From Paenibacillus sp. H1-7 (GTDB lineage Bacteria; Bacillota; Bacilli; Paenibacillales; NBRC-103111), in the NCBI RefSeq assembly GCF_022354825.1, contig NZ_CP031168.1:5147501-5211500 (forward strand): 64,000 nt of DNA, read 5' to 3'. The position numbers and the translations under genes are program-made. Positions 36,440 to 42,997 of the stretch are shown piece after piece. The notes below the pieces were generated by a model, which was given only the letters and a program-made list of their open reading frames with translations, did not search any database and was not told the origin of the DNA. Position 1 is the stretch's first letter; each line of letters begins with the position of its first letter.

Positions 36440-36587
36440 TCTCGTGGGACCTCCTTAAGCAGGATAGCTGCTTTCGTTTACACCGGCATCATTCGTTCAG
36501 CAGGTGATTTTTGTAAATATTTTAATTAAGCTATTCTATTTTATGGGGGAACCCTGTAATTATGTTATTATGAAACAACTTATTATT

Positions 36588-36604
36588 ACTAAAATTAAAC
36601 TAAA
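36588..36604. promoter_or_regulatory. Candidate ROK operator
   Basis: Two ACTAAA hexamers (36588-36593 and 36599-36604) stand 11 bases apart, one helical turn, immediately before the ROK gene's ribosome binding site. TTAGT-type half-sites are typical of XylR-like ROK repressors. Short motifs in AT-rich DNA make this weak. Confidence 0.25.
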
Positions 36605-36620
36605 CTCTAGGGTGCTGAAG

Positions 36621-37820
36621 ATGAGTCAATTGGAGATGAGAGATCAAAAAGGCAGCAAGCTTGCCATTCTGCAAACGCTGCGGCTTCACGGCCGCATGTC
36701 GCGAATTGATTTGACAAGATTGACCGGACTCAGCAGAGCCACGATTTCGATCTCCATAGCAGAGCTGATGGAAAACGGACTGGTATACGAAACCGACAGC
36801 CGTATGACGACCAAAGGACGCCCGGCTACATCACTGGATTTGGTTGCACATTCGACCGTGATGCTAGGAGCGGATTTGGATAATAAAGCATGGACGCTTG
36901 GAGCTTTCGACCTGCTGGGCAATCCGATCAAGACGACAAAAATTCCCGTTTACTCCTTCGAGCCGGAGATTACGTTCAGCACACTAGCTAATGAGATATT
37001 ATCATTTGCGAAGAGCTTGGACCTCGCGCCTGTACCTTTGCTCGGCTTGGGCGTACCGGGCCTGGTGGACGGCAAGCACAGCATCATTCGCAGTGCCGCC
37101 GATTTGGACTGGCACAACGTTGAAGTCGCCGAGATGATGGAGAAAGCAACCGGATGGCCGACGGTCGTCGTAAACCGGCATCGCGCACGCGGATTGGCAG
37201 AATGCCGTTATGGCGCAGGCCAGTCCTATCACAATTCCATCTATATCGGCGTTGGCATGGGAATTGCCGCCGGCTTGTACATTGATCGGCAGCTGATGTC
37301 CGGATCCATGGGAGGAGCCGGAGAAATCGGGCATACGACTATAGAACCAGAAGGCCCGTTATGCCCCTGCGGCAATCAGGGCTGCCTACAGACCTTGTCC
37401 GCAGGTCCTGCGATCGAGCGGGAATTCCGCAAGCTGATGCGCACTAACGAACATACGTTTCTATTGCCTGATGAATCGATGGATTTACAGTTTGTTAAGG
37501 CGCAGGATGTCTGTGCTGCGGCCGAAGCCGGGGACGCTTACGCAGCGCAAGTGATTAAGAAGGCCGCCTCCTATCTCGGGATTGCCATGGGTAATTTATT
37601 GAATACGTTCAATCCCGAAGCGATTATTCTAGGCGGAACGATCCCGAATGCCAGCCCTCTGTTTGTGGAGACCGCTACCAAAACCATGCGGCAGCGGGCA
37701 ATGCGCCAGCTGTCGGTCGATACCATAGTAAGCTCCTCACAGCTAATGGATATTGGAGGTGCGCTTGGAGCGGCGAATTTTGCGTTCGACAAGAACATTT
37801 CCCTGTCTTTTTTCAATTAA
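36621..37820 (+). CDS. ROK-family transcriptional regulator (XylR/NagC type)
   Basis: 399 residues from ATG 36621 (AGGGTG six bases upstream); the frame upstream to 36504 is AT-rich non-coding. N-terminal winged helix HGRMSRIDLTRLTGLSRATI, then the ROK sugar-kinase-like fold. The zinc site C-x-C-G-x2-G-C is present in PCGNQGCLQ, preceded by GAGEIGHTTIEPEG with the sugar-contacting Glu/His. It is divergent from the fucU-type operon and probably represses it until its sugar binds. Confidence 0.93.
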   Translation: MSQLEMRDQKGSKLAILQTLRLHGRMSRIDLTRLTGLSRATISISIAELMENGLVYETDSRMTTKGRPATSLDLVAHSTVMLGADLDNKAWTLGAFDLLGNPIKTTKIPVYSFEPEITFSTLANEILSFAKSLDLAPVPLLGLGVPGLVDGKHSIIRSAADLDWHNVEVAEMMEKATGWPTVVVNRHRARGLAECRYGAGQSYHNSIYIGVGMGIAAGLYIDRQLMSGSMGGAGEIGHTTIEPEGPLCPCGNQGCLQTLSAGPAIEREFRKLMRTNEHTFLLPDESMDLQFVKAQDVCAAAEAGDAYAAQVIKKAASYLGIAMGNLLNTFNPEAIILGGTIPNASPLFVETATKTMRQRAMRQLSVDTIVSSSQLMDIGGALGAANFAFDKNISLSFFN

Positions 37821-38108
37821 TGATAAGGCTCTGTTTTTTCCTAATGTTGATAAATGAATACAGTCTAGTTATGCATTTTCTTGATTCCAACTATTGTTGA
37901 AACTTGAAACAATAAGCGCTCCTTTGTAGAGGAAATGAAAGAACGTGCACGAGCTTGGCACAGTAATTCCTAATGAAAGGGAAAAGGATCATCCGAATGC
38001 CCTTCTTGGCATCGAGATGATCCCTTTCCCTTCCCATTGTCAACTTTTAAATTAACTGTATTCACACCTGCCTGCTCACGTCAAACTAACTCTTCATGCT
38101 TTCTAAGC
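37821..38108. other. Convergent intergenic region with a long hairpin
   Basis: 288 bases between the ROK and vWA genes. Contents: an imperfect 56-base hairpin (37977-38032) with 17-base outer arms (one mismatch) and an inner ATGCC/GGCAT stem. No T tract follows directly, so it may be a bidirectional terminator or a dispersed repeat element. The rest shows nothing recognisable. Confidence 0.6.
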
Positions 38109-39206
38109 TTACAAATGCCGCGCTATCATTCGAACCAGCTTTGCCGGGAGCTCCTTCAGATTCGTAATATCCAAAAATCTCTCATTCCCATAGATAAGCT
38201 GAATGACTTCCTTGTCCTGGCCAATAGCTGCGGCTAGACATATAACTCCCTTCCGTTCATACTCCATTATGGTTTGCTGCATATCTTGGGCCGCAACCGT
38301 TCCGGTATAATCGTCCATCGCCTTGGGCTGTCCGTCGCTTAAGCTGATCAATAGCTTGGTCTCCTGCGGAGCAGCCGCTAATTTCTCAGCCAAGATTCTA
38401 AGCGCCATTCCATCGCGGTTGTTGCTTCTTGCACGAATGTCCATTAACCTGAACCGGTCGCTCGGGTCCGGCTTTTTGTAATCGGCATAAGCAAATAGCG
38501 ACATTTGCTCTATCCTGGACACATCGGCGGTATCCCCATAGATCAACACGGGAATATGACATATTTGACAAAATTCATATACCGCGATTACCGCACGCTT
38601 TGCTGCCTCCAGCCTTCCGAATGCGGCCATCGATGCCGATTCATCAATTCTCAGACCAACCACAAGGGAGGGAGCCTCCGTCGGCGGCCGTTTTTTGGCA
38701 AAGGTTTTGTAATCCCGGTAAGCCACGCTTGCCGCTTGAAATTTGGTTCCATAGTAATGACTTCCGGCAAACTCGGAGGAAATCTCATGCTCCAGCAGCG
38801 GCAGCGTTTTTCTAGCAATCTCCTGAACAACTGGCAGCAGCTCCTTGCTCAGGGCGATATATTCCTGCTGATGATCCGGAGTGTACTCCGGACGGTGAAC
38901 GATGAGCTTCACATTCTTATGAATCGAATCGGCTGCAATATCCCGCGCTTCCCGATTAAGGCTTTTCCGGAACTCCCGTTCTTGCCGCTTCACATCCTCC
39001 GGCATAGGCTCGGGATTGGCTTGATGAACCTTCGGCAGACCCTTCTCCCCCTGCTCCGAGCTTTCCATTACATCGGAATCTTCGGGGCTGCGGTCACTGG
39101 AGCTCTCCTCACTATCCGCCGACTTCGTAAATGCGATGCCCATCTCGTCTTCATCATGATCAGAAGCATCCTCGTTCGATTCATCGATAGTTCCCCATAT
39201 TTTCAT
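38109..39206 (-). CDS. vWA-domain protein (CobT-like)
   Basis: 365 residues. Residues 1-70 are acidic and Ser-rich (DESNEDASDHDEDE), probably disordered. A helical middle part follows. The C-terminal vWA domain has the MIDAS site D188-x-S190-x-S192 (RIDESASM), plus the later LLISLSDGQP strand. Such proteins act as metal-dependent partners of MoxR/CobS ATPases in chelatase-like or protein-remodelling complexes. The ATG at 39206 has only a poorly placed GGCGG, and the frame is open upstream through an A9 run inside the ATPase gene, so translation may depend on coupling or a -1 frameshift. Second gene of the ATPase operon. Confidence 0.85.
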   Translation of the reverse strand: MKIWGTIDESNEDASDHDEDEMGIAFTKSADSEESSSDRSPEDSDVMESSEQGEKGLPKVHQANPEPMPEDVKRQEREFRKSLNREARDIAADSIHKNVKLIVHRPEYTPDHQQEYIALSKELLPVVQEIARKTLPLLEHEISSEFAGSHYYGTKFQAASVAYRDYKTFAKKRPPTEAPSLVVGLRIDESASMAAFGRLEAAKRAVIAVYEFCQICHIPVLIYGDTADVSRIEQMSLFAYADYKKPDPSDRFRLMDIRARSNNRDGMALRILAEKLAAAPQETKLLISLSDGQPKAMDDYTGTVAAQDMQQTIMEYERKGVICLAAAIGQDKEVIQLIYGNERFLDITNLKELPAKLVRMIARHL

Positions 39207-39217
39207 TTCCGCCGTAT

Positions 39218-40321
39218 CTAAAACTCGTTTTTTTTTACCCCGGCCTCCATCTCATCGATCTTATCCAACAAACCATGAGCTTTCAGCGCACCTTCGAGGA
39301 TCTGGACTTCCTCTGAATCGGTCGTAATCTTGTAGATGACCTTGTAATATAGAGCTTCTGCAGCTGGAGCACCTCCTTCGAACGCATCCACCCAATAGAA
39401 GTAGGAACGCATGCCCGCCACGCCTTTGATTGCATGAGCCCGAGCTGTTTTGTCCAGAATGATAATAGCTTCTGCAAAAAGGTTCAAAACCAGCTCGTTT
39501 GTGCAGCCGGTCTTCGCCATTGCCCGTTCGATCCTGACCTCTTTGGCAGGAAGGTCCATCTTCTCCGAATGCTGAACCCTGTCACGCAGCGCTTCGTTCA
39601 GCGGCCTTGCCCCTGCATAGCTCCGGTTAGTCGTAATGACGGCTATGAAGTCCGGATGTCTGCGGATGATTTCTGTAGGAAGGTTGATGCTGCCGTCCAG
39701 CTCCATGGCCGAGTTCAGCGCCATTAACACCGCGGCATCGCGAATCACGTTAGGCTCCTGGATTTCCAGAAGATAACCGTTTTGAAAGGCTCTCACGATT
39801 TCGGACGGATAGAACCGGTACTCCACCGCATCACCTTCAGTAAGCTCCGCAGCCTTCTCCAGCAGCTGCTTCATCTTGAGAGCTGCAGCCTCCTGAGTGA
39901 GCCCAAGCACATCCATCAGGACTTCCCTTGCGCTCTGAAAGCCGTCGCTTTCATACAACGCTTGCAAAACGCTTCGGTCCGCTGAATCCAGCTTCTCTAA
40001 TCTCTCGGTGGAAATAACCGGCAGAATAGCGCCGATAATATCCGATTTATCCATATCGGCAAAACAAGTCACTTTCGTATACGGAAGCCCGAAATTGGCG
40101 GACAACGCTTTGGCAAGCTGGGTTTTCCCGGATCCGGCGTCACCCTCCAGCAAAATGTTGGCGATTTTCATCTCACCGCGGTTCCAGTTTCTCTTTACTT
40201 CCTTGCTTATGCGTTGTTCTTCTTCACTAACCTTATGTGAGGCAGGCTTCTTCCAAATCTGGTCTTTTTCTGTATCCGTCCACTGCCTCGAAGGCGACAG
40301 TATATATTCCTTGGTATTCAT
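39218..40321 (-). CDS. MoxR/CobS-like AAA+ ATPase
   Basis: 367 residues. Walker A GDAGSGKT (residues 60-67) sits in NILLEGDAGSGKTQLAKAL. A Walker-B-like LLEIQEP and sensor-1 VITTNRSYAGARPLNEALRD follow, a MoxR/CobS arrangement. ATG 40321 has a perfect AAGGAGG; the upstream in-frame region to 40384 is promoter DNA. It probably remodels a target complex together with the vWA protein encoded 11 bases downstream. The end of the gene (GTA AAA AAA AAC before the TAG) is a slippery A9. Promoter TTGACT-17-TATTAT with an operator-like palindrome downstream. Confidence 0.88.
   Translation of the reverse strand: MNTKEYILSPSRQWTDTEKDQIWKKPASHKVSEEEQRISKEVKRNWNRGEMKIANILLEGDAGSGKTQLAKALSANFGLPYTKVTCFADMDKSDIIGAILPVISTERLEKLDSADRSVLQALYESDGFQSAREVLMDVLGLTQEAAALKMKQLLEKAAELTEGDAVEYRFYPSEIVRAFQNGYLLEIQEPNVIRDAAVLMALNSAMELDGSINLPTEIIRRHPDFIAVITTNRSYAGARPLNEALRDRVQHSEKMDLPAKEVRIERAMAKTGCTNELVLNLFAEAIIILDKTARAHAIKGVAGMRSYFYWVDAFEGGAPAAEALYYKVIYKITTDSEEVQILEGALKAHGLLDKIDEMEAGVKKNEF
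39228..39242 (-). promoter_or_regulatory. Candidate -1 frameshift site (A9) joining ATPase and vWA genes
   Basis: Minus strand has nine consecutive A residues, read GTA AAA AAA AAC in the ATPase frame, five codons before its stop. It contains the slippery heptamer A AAA AAA in the right phase. A -1 slip continues as AAA CGA GTT TTA GAT ACG GCG GAA ATG directly into the vWA frame without a stop. Transcriptional slippage would have a similar effect. Inference; not proven. Confidence 0.45.
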
Positions 40322-40403
40322 GGTGTTCCTCCTTACAATATTCGATTGACCGAAATATCCCATTAGATCGCGTAATCGATTCAAAACTTGATAATTAGTA
40401 GTT

Positions 40404-40458
40404 TAGTAAATTAGTAATTTACTACGATCATAATATCTCATATCTCTTGAATAGTCAA
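40404..40458 (-). promoter_or_regulatory. Promoter and palindromic operator of the ATPase-vWA operon
   Basis: Minus-strand -35 TTGACT (40458-40453), 17-base spacer, -10 TATTAT (40435-40430). A perfect palindrome with arms TAGTAAATTA and TAATTTACTA around one G occupies 40404-40424, at and just after the expected start site. TTAGTA elements recur with 8-base spacing from about 40396. A repressor bound here would block the transcript. Confidence 0.7.
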
Positions 40459-40474
40459 ACCATGCTTCTGTATA

Positions 40475-40511
40475 AAAGAAAAAAGAGACAGGAACTATCC
40501 CCGTCTCTTTT
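40475..40511 (-). terminator. Terminator of the DUF6530-like gene
   Basis: Arms AAAAGAGAC and GTCTCTTTT with further GGGA/TTCC pairing; the minus strand continues TTTTTTCTTTT. It lies 13 bases past the stop at 40524 and just upstream of the ATPase promoter. Confidence 0.85.
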
Positions 40512-40523
40512 CGATTTTATAGC

Positions 40524-41003
40524 CTAATATCCCATTTCCTTTAAAATTCTTGATAACGTCCGCAGCCGCTCGCCGATCATCTCTCCATCATCGCTTAACG
40601 CCTGGCTGAACAGCTTGATATCTTCATTGATTTTGTCATTATCCGTACAAACGGCAACGGTCATGGCGTCCCCTTGCAATCCTATCCGGTCGATAACCGG
40701 CTTTTCCGTATCATATAAATGGTCGTATCGATAGGCTTCACGAAAATGCTCCATCGTCCTGCAGATTAGTATCGACAAATCGAGAACGCGATGCAGAGGC
40801 AGCTCCTCCGACTGTCTCGACCATTTCTCCCCTGTATATCTCCATACTTTGGCGGAAATATCCACCTTGCCTCTATCGTTCCATTGGGCTAACCCCAGCG
40901 ACAGCCCTTTCGCATCCGAATTATTGGAAAACCTGCCGTCTACCTGCTCATAGTTTTCCGTGACGATAACAGGTTTATGTTTCAAGGTAGTAGGTATTTT
41001 CAT
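40524..41003 (-). CDS. DUF6530-like hypothetical protein
   Basis: 159 residues, soluble, no signal peptide. The start (MKIPTTLKHKPVIVTENYEQ) and the segment GLSLGLAQWNDRGKVDISAK, followed by KWSRQSEELPLHRVLDLSIL, look like the family I recall as DUF6530; assignment is from memory. ATG 41003 has GGAGATC after AAGG. Function unknown. Its promoter has the same layout as that of the ATPase-vWA operon, so all three genes probably form one regulated module. Confidence 0.7.
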   Translation of the reverse strand: MKIPTTLKHKPVIVTENYEQVDGRFSNNSDAKGLSLGLAQWNDRGKVDISAKVWRYTGEKWSRQSEELPLHRVLDLSILICRTMEHFREAYRYDHLYDTEKPVIDRIGLQGDAMTVAVCTDNDKINEDIKLFSQALSDDGEMIGERLRTLSRILKEMGY

Positions 41004-41022
41004 GGGATCTCCTTCCTTATAC

Positions 41023-41082
41023 TAATTTAGTCAACTACTAAATTAATTATTTGATGATATCTTATATTTTATCATTAGTCAA
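41023..41082 (-). promoter_or_regulatory. Promoter and palindromic operator of the DUF6530-like gene
   Basis: Minus-strand -35 TTGACT (41082-41077), 17-base spacer, -10 TATCAT (41059-41054). A perfect palindrome, arms TAATTTAGT and ACTAAATTA around five bases (41023-41045), lies just after the start site. Both promoters begin with the same GGTTTGACTA context and place an AT-rich palindrome at the same position. Confidence 0.7.
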
Positions 41083-41251
41083 ACCGTTGGACTCAGGTCA
41101 TCCTTTACTGTCTTACGATGTCTTTGTAAGGAGCATCCGAGGCAAAAATGGACTAATTTCCCTCATAAAAATGCCGTCGAGAAACCACTCATTATTTAAT
41201 ATGTATATTATAAATGGGTTAATAACTCCAAAGCGAGAGCGAGTGTAACGG

Positions 41252-41968
41252 ATGAATGAGATTTTAGGCATTGTTGGGGGTATGGGTTCACATGCAACGG
41301 CATCCATGTTTCAACAATTAATAAATAAATCCTCCGTCAAAAAAGATCAAGAGTATATAGAGATTCTAATTCATAATAATACTCGTATTCCCGATCGGAC
41401 AGAAGCCATATTAAATCAAGGCGAAGATCCGCTTCCCGAATTGGCACGATCCGTAAAATTACTTGAACGTTGTGGAGCTGCCGTAATTGTCCTTGCTTGC
41501 GTAACCGCGCATCATTTTTACGATAAACTTGGAGAAACGCTGCAGCACGCCCAATTATTTAACATCATTAAAGAAACGGCGGACTTTACATGTTCTATGT
41601 ATCCGAATACTAGAACTATCGGGATTCTGGCCACCGAAGGTACCTGTAAATCAGGTCTTTGGCAAAAAGAATTCAATAAAAGGAAAATGAGCACGGTTAT
41701 CCTTTCCGATCCACATCAGGAAACGTATTTTAACAGCGTCGTTTATGGACCGAAAGGAATTAAAGCTGGGTACACGAATGAAGAGCTGAAATTGAAGTTG
41801 TTAGAGGGCTGCAATAAACTTAGGGATATGGGGGCTGAAGCAATCATCGGCGCATGCTCAGAGCTGCCTATACTGATTTCGAAAGAAGATTTGCAACTGC
41901 CGTATATTGATTCCCTAGAAGTGACTGTAGAGAAGTTGATTGGCCGATATTACGGCAAATCTGTATAA
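41252..41968 (+). CDS. Aspartate/glutamate racemase-family protein
   Basis: 238 residues, RacX/YgeA-type. The N-terminal ILGIVGGMGSHATASMFQQL and HNNTRIPDRT are typical. Both catalytic cysteines are kept: C83 in LACVTAHHFY and C202 in IGACSELPILIS. It should racemise an amino acid, probably aspartate/glutamate or a broad range, without cofactor; D-amino acids could enter peptidoglycan or a secondary metabolite. No strong ribosome binding site precedes ATG 41252. Base composition is more AT-rich than the sugar operons. Convergent with the YheC/D gene. Confidence 0.88.
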   Translation: MNEILGIVGGMGSHATASMFQQLINKSSVKKDQEYIEILIHNNTRIPDRTEAILNQGEDPLPELARSVKLLERCGAAVIVLACVTAHHFYDKLGETLQHAQLFNIIKETADFTCSMYPNTRTIGILATEGTCKSGLWQKEFNKRKMSTVILSDPHQETYFNSVVYGPKGIKAGYTNEELKLKLLEGCNKLRDMGAEAIIGACSELPILISKEDLQLPYIDSLEVTVEKLIGRYYGKSV

Positions 41969-41970
41969 AG

Positions 41971-42017
41971 AAACCGGCTATCCCTATTGAAGGAGGGATC
42001 AGCCGGTTCTTTTTTTA
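41971..42017 (+). terminator. Terminator between racemase and YheC/D-like gene
   Basis: Arms AACCGGCT-ATCCCT and AGGGAT-C-AGCCGGTT (one bulged C) with TTGAAGG-like loop, followed on the plus strand by CTTTTTTTAC. It overlaps the stop codon of the convergent YheC/D-like gene. Confidence 0.85.
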
Positions 42018-42770
42018 CTTTCTGCCATAATTCAGGCGAATCAACTGCCTTATCCTCTTGAGCATCTGTCGGTTACCTAGATTGATGAAAGGAGTAACGG
42101 CCGGGTTGGTATTAACCTCTAGAATCCATGGTTTCAATTGTCGGCTCACTGCGATGTCAATGCCGAGATTCAGAACTCCCGGATACACGGAATGAAGCTG
42201 CTCCCCGATATTCCTGCTCAAACGATATAAAGAATTCAAGTATGGCTTGACTTTGGAGCGGTTCATATTTGCCATTAGCAATCTCTTTGCCGATAGGCAC
42301 TTTCCTCCCTGACTGCGATTCGTCACAATCTTCTTTGGCGGTGCTACCCGACCGACTATTCCGGAAACTTCCCATTTGCTACTCTCATTCTTCTGTAGCA
42401 TGATGCGAAAATCAAACGATCGGCCTTGAAATAAAAGAGTCCGAATCCCTCGCTGGACCAGATAAGGCTTCCGAGCCATTCTGCGAACGGATTTATATAG
42501 GGCTTTAGCATTCTTGAACACAATGGACGAAGTGCCCTTCCTGAGCTTGTATCTCCTCTTCTTTTTTTCCACCCGCATAATGCCTCTGCCTTTGGATCCG
42601 TTTACGGGTTTTAGATAGACCATCTTATGGCGCCTTAGCATCTTGATCAAGGTCTTCTTGTTCAAGCGCTTAGTACGGGGTATATGAGAAGCAAGCCGTT
42701 TGTTCTTTTGTAGTGCTTTGGTTTTTTTGAGCTTGCTGCCGACTAGGTGTCGCTTGGATGATATTCTCAA
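42015..42770 (-). CDS. YheC/YheD-family protein (ATP-grasp fold)
   Basis: 251 residues, very basic N-terminus (about 20 Lys/Arg in the first 50). ATP-grasp features: VYLKPVNGSKGRGIM, SFDFRIMLQKNESSKWEVSG, and the metal/catalytic end WILEVNTNPAVTPF. YheC/YheD proteins of Bacillus are linked to the spore surface; members probably ligate an amino acid or peptide. It is shorter than Bacillus YheC/YheD (about 360-450) and lacks their N-terminal part. The only in-frame start is TTG 42770, since a TAA lies two codons upstream; GGAAG is nine bases before it. Supports a spore-forming host. Confidence 0.82.
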   Translation of the reverse strand: MRISSKRHLVGSKLKKTKALQKNKRLASHIPRTKRLNKKTLIKMLRRHKMVYLKPVNGSKGRGIMRVEKKKRRYKLRKGTSSIVFKNAKALYKSVRRMARKPYLVQRGIRTLLFQGRSFDFRIMLQKNESSKWEVSGIVGRVAPPKKIVTNRSQGGKCLSAKRLLMANMNRSKVKPYLNSLYRLSRNIGEQLHSVYPGVLNLGIDIAVSRQLKPWILEVNTNPAVTPFINLGNRQMLKRIRQLIRLNYGRK

Positions 42771-42908
42771 GCATTATCACTTCCGTTTTCATTGTAGGTT
42801 AGTTCATATCATTATACGAAAAGCAGGCGAGTATCGATTGGTTCATTTGCCCATATGGCCGTTAGATTGATGAATGGTTATTATAATGTTCTTATTCCGA
42901 TAAAATTA

Positions 42909-42955
42909 AAAAACCGTAATTTACGCTGGTATAATTTAGCCAGCGTAAATTACGG
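42909..42955 (-). terminator. Terminator of the PL6 lyase gene
   Basis: Perfect 16-base arms (42914-42929 and 42940-42955) with a 10-base loop; the minus strand continues TTTTTTAAT. It lies 43 bases past the stop at 42998. Confidence 0.92.
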
Positions 42956-42997
42956 AAAATGCAGAAAATGCCTGAAGCTTTAGCTGCTTCTTTTCAT

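Noticed and set aside
38505..39221. 238-codon plus-strand open frame opposite the vWA gene
   Set aside because: The minus-strand vWA frame has the MIDAS motif and sits in a coherent operon, while the opposite frame has no motif.
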